Positions 27,239 to 37,277 are shown, counted from the stretch's first letter. The stretch: DNA of 64,000 bases from an uncultured Prevotellaceae bacterium (GCA_902792635.1 CADBAG010000004.1:1-64000), one strand, 5' to 3'. Notes: generated by a model from the sequence alone, not told the origin. Numbers and translations are program-made.

Positions 27239-28993
27239 TTAATCCCATCCTTTATTCTGTTTCAGTACATGATTGGAGCGCTGAATCTGTGTCAGAGGAA
27301 TCTGCGAGAAGCCACGCTTGGCGATGATGTTGTCGGCCGAGATCGTCACGGTCTCGTTGCTGCCTCCCGTCTCCACGGTACCACTGCTTGCCGCAATAGC
27401 CTTCGCTGCCACCTGGATGCCCTGACGAAGCAGATCCCAGTAACGGATGCCCTCACCGACAAACTCGAGCTTGCGCTCGTTGAGGATATTGTCCTCCGTG
27501 GCAGGAAGTTCCTTGTAACCATTGCTCAGGGTGCCATCGTCTTGGGTATAGGCCCGCTTACGCACCTCGTTGAAATAATATTGTGCATGAGGACTGCCGA
27601 GCTCGGCTGCCATCAACAGCACATCGGAGTAGCGCATGAGCACATAGTCCTGAGGCTGGGAGATCTGGAAGTCGCCTGCCAATACCTCCTGGTAATAGTG
27701 GTTGAGGCTGCCGTCCTCCGCGATCTTCGACAGCGGTGTATACTTCTTGATGTTGAATCCTGTATACTCACGCTGATCAGAGATGACCGACTGATAATCT
27801 TTGTTGGCGGCGATGCCTTCCTGGGCGAGGTTTATGATGGAAGCACCCTGACGCATGTCGCCTGTTCCGAACCAGTTCCAAGCCTTGGAGGTCACGGTAG
27901 CACCGCCCCACCCTTGTCCGTAAGGCGCCTGGAGGCACTTGCCGCTACGGATACCGAACATCACGATGCTGCGGTTACCGGCATTGTTGCCGTTATAGTC
28001 ACCGGTATAGTTGAACTTCATCGCGAGCACCGTCTCAGCATTGCCGTTGCCGGCATAACTGCTGGTCTTCGTTGACCCGTTCACGTCGCCCAGCCAGTAG
28101 CCTTTATAGCTGGTGCAGTTGGCAGCTGCCGGCCAGAGATTCTTATAGTTGGAGATCAGGCTGAACGCTCCACTCTGGATGACATCCTCCTCGGCGGCAA
28201 GGGCCTCGGCAGCGGTCAGCTCGCCGGGCATGGTGCCACGTTTGTTGTCGTTGTAGACCCCATCATAGAAGAGGTAGACACGGCCCAGCATAGCCTCAGC
28301 TGCATACCGGGTGATACGTCCGTCGTTGGTGGCGGCGTCGGCCTTGGGATAAGCGTCGGCCGGGATATGGGCTGCTGCATATTTCAGGTCGCGCACGATC
28401 AGGGCATAGACACTGTCGGGAGCAGCCTGAGGGATATTTTCGTTGACAGGCTCGGTCACCAAAGGTACATTCTCGAACATACGCACGAGGTCGAAGTAGC
28501 ACAGGGCGCGGATGGCACGGCACTCCCCGATGATACGTCCATGTTCTTGCTCGGTCCAGGTATAATTGCCCTCCATCGACAGGAGCTCATTGCAGTTGTA
28601 GATGGCTGCATAATAGTAAGTCCACAAATCGTTGTAGAGATCTGTCTGCGACACATCCTGCGACTGGTCGAAGCGGTCGACGACCTGGGAGTTGCGGGCA
28701 TCGTTGGCGCCCGTACCACCATAGCACTCGTCGCTCATATACTCCGACGCCATCTGGAAGGAGAATGTCGGACCCTGCGACACCGTCCCCTGCCAGCCAT
28801 CGTAGCAGCCGTTGAGGAGAATATCAGCCTGCGCAGCAGTCTGGTTAAAGTTACCTGTAGACGCATCGGTCTTTGACGACACGTCGAGCCAGTCGTTGCC
28901 GCAAGATGTCAGCAGAAGGGGCAAGCCCATCGCGACGAAAGCGGCTTTGTGCATGGCCTTATATAATATATGTGTATTCATTGTTGTCTTCAT
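27239..28993 (-). CDS. susD: SusD-like starch-binding-type outer-membrane lipoprotein
   Basis: 584 residues. Signal peptide and lipobox LLTSC (Cys31) are followed by NDWLDV. The helical N-terminal half shows the SusD TPR-like pattern (LLNGCYDGWQGT, ECRAIRALCYFDLVRMFENVPLV) and the C-terminal segment ILNERKLEFVGEGIRYWDLLRQG is diagnostic of the RagB/SusD family. It caps the SusC transporter and delivers oligosaccharide. A second ATG four codons later is possible. It lies 49 bp downstream of susC. Confidence 0.97.
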   Translation of the reverse strand: MKTTMNTHILYKAMHKAAFVAMGLPLLLTSCGNDWLDVSSKTDASTGNFNQTAAQADILLNGCYDGWQGTVSQGPTFSFQMASEYMSDECYGGTGANDARNSQVVDRFDQSQDVSQTDLYNDLWTYYYAAIYNCNELLSMEGNYTWTEQEHGRIIGECRAIRALCYFDLVRMFENVPLVTEPVNENIPQAAPDSVYALIVRDLKYAAAHIPADAYPKADAATNDGRITRYAAEAMLGRVYLFYDGVYNDNKRGTMPGELTAAEALAAEEDVIQSGAFSLISNYKNLWPAAANCTSYKGYWLGDVNGSTKTSSYAGNGNAETVLAMKFNYTGDYNGNNAGNRSIVMFGIRSGKCLQAPYGQGWGGATVTSKAWNWFGTGDMRQGASIINLAQEGIAANKDYQSVISDQREYTGFNIKKYTPLSKIAEDGSLNHYYQEVLAGDFQISQPQDYVLMRYSDVLLMAAELGSPHAQYYFNEVRKRAYTQDDGTLSNGYKELPATEDNILNERKLEFVGEGIRYWDLLRQGIQVAAKAIAASSGTVETGGSNETVTISADNIIAKRGFSQIPLTQIQRSNHVLKQNKGWD

Positions 28994-29042
28994 GTTAAGT
29001 CCTTCGTGTTATAACAAACCATTAACACCTTTCACCCTACCT

Positions 29043-32000
29043 CTAAAATTTAAGATTCAAACCGACGAGCACGGTACGCGGACGCGGATAATAGCCCAGG
29101 TCCACACCCGACACCCAGCCATCGATACCATAACCGACCTCCGGGTCCATACCGTTGTAATGGGTAAAGGTGAAAGCGTTCTGCACCTGCATGTAGAGAC
29201 GGCACTGGCTGATATACTTACAAGCCAGGAGCTTCGTAAAGTCGTACCCCAACGTGATGTTGGAGATACGCAGGAACTTACCATCGTGGATGAAGAGATC
29301 GGAGAACTGCCAGTTGATGTTCGTGTTCGTCACGCGGGGGATACGGTTCGACGTGCCCTCACCCGTCCAGCGGCTGAGGATCTCCGTGGTGTAGTTGGCC
29401 TTGGTGTTGGCCCAGTTACGGTAGCTCTGCACGATCTTGTTACCGGTCATGCCGTTGGCCTGCACGGAGAAGTCGAAGTTCTTCCAGTTGAAACCGAAAG
29501 AGAAACCGAAGGTGAAGTCGGGCATACCATTGCCGAGGTTCACTTTATCATTGTCATCAATCTTACCATCGTGGTTGACGTCGTAGTACTTAACGTCACC
29601 GGGTTTCGGATCGGCCTGCAGCACACCGTTGCCATTGGTGATCCATTCTTCTATCTCCTGCTTGTTCTGGAAGATGCCGGCTGTCTTGTAGCCCCAGAAG
29701 TAACCGATAGGCTCACCGTTGCTGGCGCGATAGAACTCAGTGGAGTTGTCGTAGAGCTGATTGGTCTGACCGTGGATGATGCCATCCTCATTAGGAATCT
29801 CACCCACCTCATTGTGGTTGTAGGCACCATTCACATTAATATAATAGTTGAAGTCCTTGCCGAGTGTGTCGTTCCATCCGAGCCCAAGCTCGACACCGGT
29901 GTTCTTCACGTTACCGCCATTGATATAAGGAGCACCTGTTCCGGCTGTGGCAAGCACAGGAGGCTGAACGAGCCAGTCCTTGGTCTTCTTATAATACCAG
30001 TCGAAGTTGATATTGAGTTTACCGAAGGCACGGGCATCAATACCGAAGTCGAGCTGTTCAGAAGTCTCCCAAGTGATATCCTCGTTGGCGAGTCGTGTCA
30101 CGCGTGCACCCAGACCGTTGGCATCGCCGGCAGAGCCGAGTGTAGTACCAAAGTTGTAATAGACATTGCTGAACGACAGCGGGGCGGTGTACATATAGTT
30201 ACCTATGTTCTGGTTACCGACCTGTCCCCAGCTGCCACGGAGCTTGAAGTAGTCGACCACGTTTGACAATGGTTTCCAAAACTTCTCATTGCTCATCACC
30301 CAACCGGCACTCACGGAGGGGAACCAGCCAAAGCGGTGACCACGTGCGAAACGGCTCGACCCGTCGCAGCGCAACGTAGCGGTAGCCATATAAGTCTCCT
30401 TGTAGTTCCACGACAGACGTCCGAAGTAGGACATCATGCGCTCCTCGTCCCATGGAGAGCCGCTGGCGGAGAGACCCGTCTCGTTGGAGGTCGCCGTGCC
30501 ATTGCTCACCCAGGCATAAGGCCAGGAGTCGAAACCGGCACGCAGACTGCCGTTGGCAGCATAAAGGCTGCTGCCCTGAGTGCGGTATGACTCTGTACCG
30601 AGCATGGCATCGAAAGCGTGCTTGCCGAGGTTCCAGTTGTAAGTGAGGGTATTGGTCCACGTAATGCCCCAGCCGTCGCTCTTGCTCTGGCTGACAGTGG
30701 TACGGGTGTCGTTGTAACTGTAAACGGAGAAATGATAAAGCGGCTTGAAACTACGATAGTCGTTGCTATCGTATTTCACACCGAGGGTCGTACGGAAATG
30801 CAAGTTCTTGATAAGCTGGAAGTCAGCATAAGCATTGGCTGTCAGCGTGACGTTCTTCGTCTTGTTATTGTTATTGACCATCATCAATCCGTAAGGGTTG
30901 CCGTCAGCATTGTACCACGGACTGTTGGAGGTATCGTTGTAAGGCAGCCCATAAAGTCCATTGTCACTGTAGACCGGTGCCAAAGGAGAAGTAGCGAAAG
31001 CGGAACGCAGCGAGTTGTTGTACTGATTGCCGACAAGCACGCCGCGTTTCTTGTAATAGATGGCTGAGACCTGCTCACCGACCTTGAGGAAGTTGTCGAT
31101 GACGTTGTATTCGGAGTTCACCCGGAAGTTGTAACGGCTGTAGTAAGACACATTCTTACCTCCCACGATACCTTCCTGGTTCATGTAGCCAAGGCTCATG
31201 GCGTAGTTGCCTTTCTGGTTTCCGCCCGTGATACCAATGGTGTGGCTCTGTGTCTCAGCGTTCTTCTTGAACATCTGGTCCACCCAGTCGGTATCATAAT
31301 ACTGTCCCGTCGCGGGATCGGTGATACCCCATGTCGTGACATTGCCGTCAGCATCAACGACCGACTTGTAGCTGTCCCAGTTGTAAGCAGCGTTGCCGGA
31401 GTTGATGTTCTGCTCATCCATGATTGTCATGTACTGCTGAGCATTGAGCATGTCGACCTTATGGATAGCGTTCTGCCAGCCTACATAACCATCGTAGCTG
31501 ACAACCGTGCGTCCCTCCTTACCACTCTTTGTGGTGACGAGCACAACACCGTTGGCTGACTGAGAACCATAGATAGCAGCGGATGCCGCATCCTTCAGCA
31601 CATCCACGCTCTCAATGTCGGCAGGGTTCAAGGTTGAGATGTCGCCACGGATGCCATCGATAATATAAAGAGGACCTGATGAACCTGTGGTACCCACACC
31701 ACGGATGTTCACCTTCAGTCCCTCACCCGGCTGACCGGACTCGGAGATGATGGTCATACCCGGTGTCTGACCCTGCAGAGCCTGCAGAGGGTTGGTGGTG
31801 TTGAGCTTGGCGATGTCGTCACCTTTAATATCGATATTGGCACCGGTGAAGAGTTTCTTCTTCTGGACACCATAACCGATGACCACAACATCGTTGAGGG
31901 AGTTGGCTTCCTCATCAAGAGCAATCTTGAGGTCGTTGCCAGCTACTTTGACGTTCTTCTCAATATATCCAATATATGATACATTGAGCGTCTGACCATC

Positions 32001-32219
32001 TTCGGCATTGATGGAGAAGTGACCATCAAGGTCGGTGATCGTCGCCGTCTGTGTACCCTGCACCCTTACTGTAGCGCCGATGAGCGCCTCACCGTCGGAT
32101 GCGGAAACAACTGTGCCCTTCACGATCTTGGCGTAAAGAGCCGAGGCTTGACTAAACCCTATCGCTGGGAAAAGCAATAAGGCTATCAGAGCCATTTTAC
32201 AGATGATAGAATTACGCAT
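29043..32219 (-). CDS. susC: SusC-like TonB-dependent oligosaccharide transporter
   Basis: 1058 residues. Signal peptide, then a carboxypeptidase-regulatory-like domain (KGTVVSASDGEALIGATVRV, about 33-115), a TonB-receptor plug (LQGQTPGMTI ... LYIIDGIRGD ... IESVDVLKDAASAAIYG) and a long beta-barrel ending in LVGLNLKF. It imports oligosaccharides through the outer membrane together with SusD. A minus-strand promoter box is seen at 32282-32289. First gene of the structural part of the locus. Confidence 0.97.
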   Translation of the reverse strand: MRNSIICKMALIALLLFPAIGFSQASALYAKIVKGTVVSASDGEALIGATVRVQGTQTATITDLDGHFSINAEDGQTLNVSYIGYIEKNVKVAGNDLKIALDEEANSLNDVVVIGYGVQKKKLFTGANIDIKGDDIAKLNTTNPLQALQGQTPGMTIISESGQPGEGLKVNIRGVGTTGSSGPLYIIDGIRGDISTLNPADIESVDVLKDAASAAIYGSQSANGVVLVTTKSGKEGRTVVSYDGYVGWQNAIHKVDMLNAQQYMTIMDEQNINSGNAAYNWDSYKSVVDADGNVTTWGITDPATGQYYDTDWVDQMFKKNAETQSHTIGITGGNQKGNYAMSLGYMNQEGIVGGKNVSYYSRYNFRVNSEYNVIDNFLKVGEQVSAIYYKKRGVLVGNQYNNSLRSAFATSPLAPVYSDNGLYGLPYNDTSNSPWYNADGNPYGLMMVNNNNKTKNVTLTANAYADFQLIKNLHFRTTLGVKYDSNDYRSFKPLYHFSVYSYNDTRTTVSQSKSDGWGITWTNTLTYNWNLGKHAFDAMLGTESYRTQGSSLYAANGSLRAGFDSWPYAWVSNGTATSNETGLSASGSPWDEERMMSYFGRLSWNYKETYMATATLRCDGSSRFARGHRFGWFPSVSAGWVMSNEKFWKPLSNVVDYFKLRGSWGQVGNQNIGNYMYTAPLSFSNVYYNFGTTLGSAGDANGLGARVTRLANEDITWETSEQLDFGIDARAFGKLNINFDWYYKKTKDWLVQPPVLATAGTGAPYINGGNVKNTGVELGLGWNDTLGKDFNYYINVNGAYNHNEVGEIPNEDGIIHGQTNQLYDNSTEFYRASNGEPIGYFWGYKTAGIFQNKQEIEEWITNGNGVLQADPKPGDVKYYDVNHDGKIDDNDKVNLGNGMPDFTFGFSFGFNWKNFDFSVQANGMTGNKIVQSYRNWANTKANYTTEILSRWTGEGTSNRIPRVTNTNINWQFSDLFIHDGKFLRISNITLGYDFTKLLACKYISQCRLYMQVQNAFTFTHYNGMDPEVGYGIDGWVSGVDLGYYPRPRTVLVGLNLKF

Positions 32220-32281
32220 AGTTTTTATTTAAGATTGGTTTTCATATATACCTTGCATAGACTCGTTTCAGAAGTCTGCTG

Positions 32282-32289
32282 CAAAATTA
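32282..32289 (-). promoter_or_regulatory. TAnnTTTG -7 box for the susC operon
   Basis: TAATTTTG on the minus strand, 63 bp before the susC start. A partial CTTG lies upstream with shorter than normal spacing. The regulator-binding site is not identifiable. Confidence 0.5.
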
Positions 32290-32349
32290 TGAAAAACTAT
32301 GCTACCAAGCGTGAAATGGCGTTACAAGCCGTGTACACAAATGTTTCAA

Positions 32350-32479
32350 AGTTAGGAGTTAGGAGATAGGAGTTAGGAGTTTACAGGAGTTAGGAGTTAG
32401 GAGATAGGAGTTAGGAGTTTACAGGAGTTAAGAGCGGTGCAATAACTCCTAACTCCTATCTCCTAACTCCTAACTCCTC
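32350..32479. repeat. GTTAGGAG-unit direct and inverted repeat at the HTCS 3' end
   Basis: Two direct copies of a block built from AGGAGTTAGGAG and AGGAGATAGGAG units (32350-32431) are followed after a short loop by an inverted arm (32443-32479). The inverted arm contains the last codons and TAG stop of the HTCS gene. A very long hairpin could form at the end of that mRNA. Confidence 0.9.
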
Positions 32480-35400
32480 TTAAACTGTGACGGCATGTAA
32501 CCGTAGAGGTCCTTGAAACATTTAGAGAAGTAGCGCTGCGAGGAGAAGCCGACACGATAAGCGATTTCGGATACCGTCAGCTGGCTCTCTGCTAACAGGC
32601 GCTCCGCATGGCGCAGGCGAATAAGACGAATAAACTCTGACGGTGTCTTACCCGTAACGCTGACCAAACGGCGATAAAGTTGCACACGACTCATGCCAAT
32701 ATCCGTTGCCATCTGCTCAACAGAAAGTTCTGTATCATCCAAATGAGCCTCAATATACTTCGTTACCTTGTCTACGAACTTCTCATCCTCAGGGGTTATC
32801 TCCGGCTGAGCAATAACAGGTTTGAGTTTCCCCTCTTCGTTGATACGTCCCTTATCGAGAAGACGATTGATGCGCAACCGTAGCAGTTCCATGTTAAACG
32901 GTTTCTTCACATAATCGTCAGCGCCACACTCACGGCTCTCAATCTCATTCTCATCCGAGAGACGGGCCGTGAGCATGATGACAGGCAACTGCTTCGTCTC
33001 GTTGTCACTCTTGATGCGTCGGCACAATTCATTGCCGTCCATCTCCGGCATCATGACATCGGTCAGCACGAGATCGGGCATCGACTTACGGATAATCTCC
33101 AATGCCTGCTTGCCATCAGATGCCGTACGGATCGTATAATAAGCAGAGAGCTCTTCGGAGAGGAAGTTGAGGAAGTCGTCATTGTCATCGACAAGCAGGA
33201 TGGTTCCGTGCGGCGTCTCTGCCTTCTTCGTCTCTTTTGCCGGAATGGCTTCATCGCCCAACGAGAGCACAGATACTTCCGAATGTTTCTCAGCGGATTC
33301 AGACGGGGCTTTGGCTGGCTCGTCTACTGGTTTATAAGGCAATGAAACTGTGAACACGGCTCCACCGCCGGGATTATCTCCAACAGTAACATTCCCGCCC
33401 ATCATCTTGGCATATTCATAGACGAGATTGAGCCCGATGCCACTACCACCCGTCTCATCGTTCGACTTACTTTGATAGAACCGCTCAAAGAGATGCTTCT
33501 TATCCTCATCGCTGACACCTTTGCCGTTATCAGCCACGATAAGATTCACATAAGCTGCATCATGATTGATCGTTACCTTCACACGACCACCTTTCGGAGT
33601 AAACTTATAGGCATTAGACAAGAGATTGGTCACTATCTTAGCTACCTTGTCTTTATCCACGGAGGTCATCAGGTGTTCACTGTCTGTGACAAAAGTCAAC
33701 GTGATATTCTTCTCAGACAATGTCGAGAAGGAGGTACACACATCGCGAGTCAGCGCCACAATGTCACCGTCGGACATATTGAGCACTTCCTTGCCGCGCA
33801 TGATTCGACGAAGATCCAACATCTGGTTGACGAGCTTCAACAGATTCGTAGCACTGCGCTGCATGAGCCGCAGTTTCTGCGAAATATCAGGATCAGTCTC
33901 GCGGCCTATAAGACTCTCCAACGGCGCAAGGATAAGTGTGAGTGGCGTGCGAAGCTCATGGCTGAGATTGGTGAAGAACGTGAGTTTCATCTCCTCCACC
34001 TCCTTCTGCTTCGTCAGTTCCAGCTTCTCCATCTTCTCCTTTTGAGTCTTTTGCATACGCCACAAAGCATAGAACACAGCTGCGATGCCTAAAGCGAAAT
34101 AGAACAGCCATGCCCAGACGGAAAGATAGAACGGAGGCTTGACGGTGATGGCAAGCACTGCCGCCTGTCCTACAGGGTTGCCACTATTATCGGTCGCACG
34201 CACTTCGAGCTCATATCTTCCCGGAGCAAGATTGGTAAACTGTACCTGTGGCGTGCCCTCTGGTGTCATGGACCAGTCGTCGTTGGCTCCATGAAGACGA
34301 TAGAGGAACCGCACATGCTCGGGGAGACCTATGACGCTCGAAGCCAACTGAATGGAGAACGTGTTCTCATCACTATTCAAAGTGAGGCTACGCGTGGAGT
34401 TAAGTTCTGCTGATAAGATGACATGACCATTGACCGTATCACCCACCTCTATCGGACGATCAAAAAGCGTGAAGCCACTAAAGAGCACCTTGCCCACCAT
34501 CGGCTTGCGATGAGCCACTAAGGTATTGATGACATTGACGCCATCGACACCGCCCACAAGAAGGCGCCCGTCACGAAGACAGAGAATAGACCGTTTGTTG
34601 AACAGGCGCAACTGCAATCCGTCAGCCGCATTATAGGTATTGGATGTGAATGACCATCCGTCACCATTACGCTTGCACTGAATGCTCTTCAATTCATTGC
34701 CCGTCGTGCACCACACCACGCCATGAGGATCCTCTGTGACTGCGCACACCTCGGCATGCTCCCTTTTCCCTGAGAGTGTGACATAATAAAGCCGACGCGT
34801 CTTGAGGTCATAGACATTGAGGCCTGAGCCTGTGGCTATCCACAACAGTCCACGACTGCCAACAAAGACCTGATTAACGGAAAGGCTTGACAAACGCACA
34901 CCATTAACAGGAACAGAACCGATATTCTCAGCCTTGCGCGTACGTATATTAAGAATGGAGACGCCTTGGGAAAGGCCCAAGACCACACGCCCGTCCTTAA
35001 GCAAAGAAAGACTGGCGATATAATCGCTCGTCAGATTACTGTTATGGGTATTGATGGAAGTGAAGCGTCCCGTTGCAGGATTAAGCAACTGAAGGCCGCT
35101 CCCGAGTGTACCAAGCGCTATCTGCCCATCAGGCATCTCTGCCAATGCCCAAACGTCATCGGTACCTAAGCCGCTACTCGACTGCCGATAGACGGTATAA
35201 TGTCCATCCTTCACTCTCACGAGTCCGCCCTGGAATGTACCGAACCACAAGCTGCCGTCGTGTGCAGCTAAGCTCGACACCACAACATTGCTACCCAGTC
35301 CGGTTTTGCCTTGATTAAACATGCTGACATTAGCAGTCACTCCTGCTGCTCGTCCGAAGCCCGAGTCATTAGTTCCAAACCACACATTACCGTCTAAGGC

Positions 35401-36447
35401 CTGAGTCATCGTGCAGATATCACCCCAAGGAAGGAGTGGAAAGCGGGTCTGGCCATGATAGAAATAGGCCAAGCCCATGCGGTACATACCAATCCACACC
35501 ACGCCAAGATTATCGACATAGATCGTCTGCAGCGTGTTGTCGGGCAGCGACAGTCCATTGGAAGGATCATTGAGAATGCGGGTGATGATATTACCTGACA
35601 GGTCTGCAATGACCAATCCATCGTGGTCAGTTGCCATCAGGATATGGTGGTCAAGGTCTTCAGCTACACCACTGACAATAATATTCTGAATAGGTTTCCA
35701 AGTATGCAACGTCGCGTCATAATGCCACGCACCCAAAGTTGACCATAGCCAGATACCATTACGACTATCGACAAAGGCACTGAATCCGGGATAACTCTTT
35801 CCGCAATGGGCCGCTACGCTGCGGTCAACGGAAACAATACGGTGCTTCTGCAAGTCAGCAAAAGCTACAGTTCCATTGGCACTCGTCAGAAGACAACGTC
35901 CATCCTTCGGAAAAAGAAAAGAGATATGGGCCAAAGTTCTCTTGTCGGCCGCGACAGTCAGAGCTTTTTTGCCTGAGAAATCATAATAATACAAGCGATA
36001 CTGGTCTGTGACAATCCACAGATTCCGCTTGCTGTCTGCTGCAACGCGCAGCAGTTTTCCTTTCATTCCACGCTGTGAGAGCCACAGCGATGTGTTACGC
36101 TCCGCCTTGTCAGTAATGGGATTGAAGATACAGAACCCTGCCGGTGTCTCCACCCACAGCATGCCCTCAGCATCTTCCGACAGGCCGAGGATAGTATTGT
36201 CGGGCAATGAGCTCGCATCACCCGGATGATTATAAAAACTGTGCACACGCAAGCCGTCGAAACGGTTCAACCCCAACGGAGTGCCCAGCCAGAGATAACC
36301 GTCACGACTCTTCAAAATACAATTGACCTTCTGATCCGACAGCCCGTCAGCATAAGTAAGACGCTGAAAGCGTACCTCGTCGGGTTGAGCCTTCATCAGA
36401 AAAGGCCATAACAAAAGAAGAACTATCGTGAGCAGTCTGTTTGCCAT
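32470..36447 (-). CDS. Hybrid two-component sensor-regulator (HTCS) of the polysaccharide locus
   Basis: 1325 residues. Signal peptide MANRLLTIVLLLLWPFLMKA, then regulator-propeller repeats (about 25-690), a Y_Y_Y domain (about 700-765), a membrane helix (about 775-798), a histidine kinase with H830 in NLSHELRTP and a C-terminal ATPase (NLLSNAYKFTP, GGSGIGLNL), a receiver with D1130 in VLTDVMMPEMDG, and an AraC-type helix-turn-helix at the end (VGFSSQRYFSKCFKDLYG). Such proteins sense an oligosaccharide in the periplasm and activate the adjacent susC operon. The stop codon lies inside a repeat unit. Confidence 0.96.
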   Translation of the reverse strand: MANRLLTIVLLLLWPFLMKAQPDEVRFQRLTYADGLSDQKVNCILKSRDGYLWLGTPLGLNRFDGLRVHSFYNHPGDASSLPDNTILGLSEDAEGMLWVETPAGFCIFNPITDKAERNTSLWLSQRGMKGKLLRVAADSKRNLWIVTDQYRLYYYDFSGKKALTVAADKRTLAHISFLFPKDGRCLLTSANGTVAFADLQKHRIVSVDRSVAAHCGKSYPGFSAFVDSRNGIWLWSTLGAWHYDATLHTWKPIQNIIVSGVAEDLDHHILMATDHDGLVIADLSGNIITRILNDPSNGLSLPDNTLQTIYVDNLGVVWIGMYRMGLAYFYHGQTRFPLLPWGDICTMTQALDGNVWFGTNDSGFGRAAGVTANVSMFNQGKTGLGSNVVVSSLAAHDGSLWFGTFQGGLVRVKDGHYTVYRQSSSGLGTDDVWALAEMPDGQIALGTLGSGLQLLNPATGRFTSINTHNSNLTSDYIASLSLLKDGRVVLGLSQGVSILNIRTRKAENIGSVPVNGVRLSSLSVNQVFVGSRGLLWIATGSGLNVYDLKTRRLYYVTLSGKREHAEVCAVTEDPHGVVWCTTGNELKSIQCKRNGDGWSFTSNTYNAADGLQLRLFNKRSILCLRDGRLLVGGVDGVNVINTLVAHRKPMVGKVLFSGFTLFDRPIEVGDTVNGHVILSAELNSTRSLTLNSDENTFSIQLASSVIGLPEHVRFLYRLHGANDDWSMTPEGTPQVQFTNLAPGRYELEVRATDNSGNPVGQAAVLAITVKPPFYLSVWAWLFYFALGIAAVFYALWRMQKTQKEKMEKLELTKQKEVEEMKLTFFTNLSHELRTPLTLILAPLESLIGRETDPDISQKLRLMQRSATNLLKLVNQMLDLRRIMRGKEVLNMSDGDIVALTRDVCTSFSTLSEKNITLTFVTDSEHLMTSVDKDKVAKIVTNLLSNAYKFTPKGGRVKVTINHDAAYVNLIVADNGKGVSDEDKKHLFERFYQSKSNDETGGSGIGLNLVYEYAKMMGGNVTVGDNPGGGAVFTVSLPYKPVDEPAKAPSESAEKHSEVSVLSLGDEAIPAKETKKAETPHGTILLVDDNDDFLNFLSEELSAYYTIRTASDGKQALEIIRKSMPDLVLTDVMMPEMDGNELCRRIKSDNETKQLPVIMLTARLSDENEIESRECGADDYVKKPFNMELLRLRINRLLDKGRINEEGKLKPVIAQPEITPEDEKFVDKVTKYIEAHLDDTELSVEQMATDIGMSRVQLYRRLVSVTGKTPSEFIRLIRLRHAERLLAESQLTVSEIAYRVGFSSQRYFSKCFKDLYGYMPSQFKRS

Positions 36448-36500
36448 TAGTTATTAGTTTATGGGGGATTTAATAACTACCACATACGGTAAATACGTTG

Positions 36501-36523
36501 GTGGCCGGTACAAGACCGGCCAC
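36501..36523. repeat. Perfect 9-bp hairpin after the DUF3467 gene
   Basis: GTGGCCGGT / ACCGGCCAC with a 5-base loop, 17 bp past the DUF3467 stop and upstream of the HTCS gene. No T run, so a terminator is uncertain. Confidence 0.5.
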
Positions 36524-36540
36524 TGCACTGATACGAATGT

Positions 36541-36870
36541 TTATGCTTTACCAGTTCCGAAGGGCATAGCCGTGCGGCCGTCACCTTCGGGACCCTGAGG
36601 AGCAGCGGGAAGCTTAATCTCACCGAACTCCTTCTCATAACGCAGGATGTTCTCCTGGAGGGCGAAGAGCAGACGCTTAGCGTGCTCCGGAGCCATGATA
36701 ACACGGGAGAAGATCTGCGGAGGAGCGATAGGAAGCATGTGAGCAAAGTCGATCACAAACTCCGAGCTGGAGTGATTGATCATTGCGAGATTGCTGTACT
36801 GACCCTCTGCCACCTCGGGCTTGAGCTGTATCTGTACCTGATTCTGTTGTTCGTTCTTATTTTCTGCCAT
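36541..36870 (-). CDS. DUF3467 protein
   Basis: 109 residues from the ATG at 36870 (MAENKNEQQNQ); the longer frame crosses the promoter at 36918-36948. The core YSNLAMINHSSSEFVIDFAHMLP and the later VIMAPEHAKRLLFALQENI match DUF3467, a small Bacteroidetes family of unknown role. As far as I recall it often follows rpoC, as here, but a terminator and separate promoter keep it outside the rpo transcript. Confidence 0.88.
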   Translation of the reverse strand: MAENKNEQQNQVQIQLKPEVAEGQYSNLAMINHSSSEFVIDFAHMLPIAPPQIFSRVIMAPEHAKRLLFALQENILRYEKEFGEIKLPAAPQGPEGDGRTAMPFGTGKA

Positions 36871-36917
36871 TGTTTCAACAATTTTAAAGGTTTGGGTTAA
36901 ATATGTTATTGACAATG

Positions 36918-36948
36918 CAAAGATAACAAGAAATGTGTAAACGACAAA
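36918..36948 (-). promoter_or_regulatory. Promoter of the DUF3467 gene
   Basis: Minus strand TTTG (36945-36948), 19-bp spacer, TATCTTTG (36918-36925). A good Bacteroidetes consensus match. Confidence 0.75.
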
Positions 36949-36993
36949 AGAATGATGCAAAAATATTTGCGCCCATCCCTTGATATTATATAG

Positions 36994-37043
36994 GTAAAGA
37001 AAAAGCCCGTGCTTTCAGAGCATCGCTCTAAAAACACGGGCTT
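36994..37043 (-). terminator. Terminator of the rpoBC transcript
   Basis: AAGCCCGTG (37003-37011) pairs with CACGGGCTT (37035-37043), with an inner AGAGC/GCTCT stem. Read on the minus strand it is followed by TTTTTCTTT. Confidence 0.85.
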
Positions 37044-37079
37044 ATTATATTATTCAGACTTTCCGGCCCACAAGACTTC

Positions 37080-37235
37080 ACACGGCCCCACCCTTTATCC
37101 CTCCCCCACCCAGGGGAGGGAGATATATCTCTACTTAACCAAAATCACAAAGTATGCGTAACCCAAGAGCACAGGGATATGCTTGTCCGGTAATCTGCCC
37201 TCCCCTTAGATGGGGGGAGGGAGGGGAGAGGGCTG
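37080..37235. repeat. C-rich/G-rich inverted repeat after rpoC
   Basis: CCCTCCCCCACCCAGGGGAGGG near 37100 is a small hairpin, and an inverted relative CTCCCCTTAGATGGGGGGAG follows near 37202. Same family as 8761-8896. Lies between the rpoC stop and its terminator. Confidence 0.7.
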
Positions 37236-37277
37236 TTAGGAGGCTGTTAGAGGCCGTTGAGGGCCGTTAGTTCTGTT

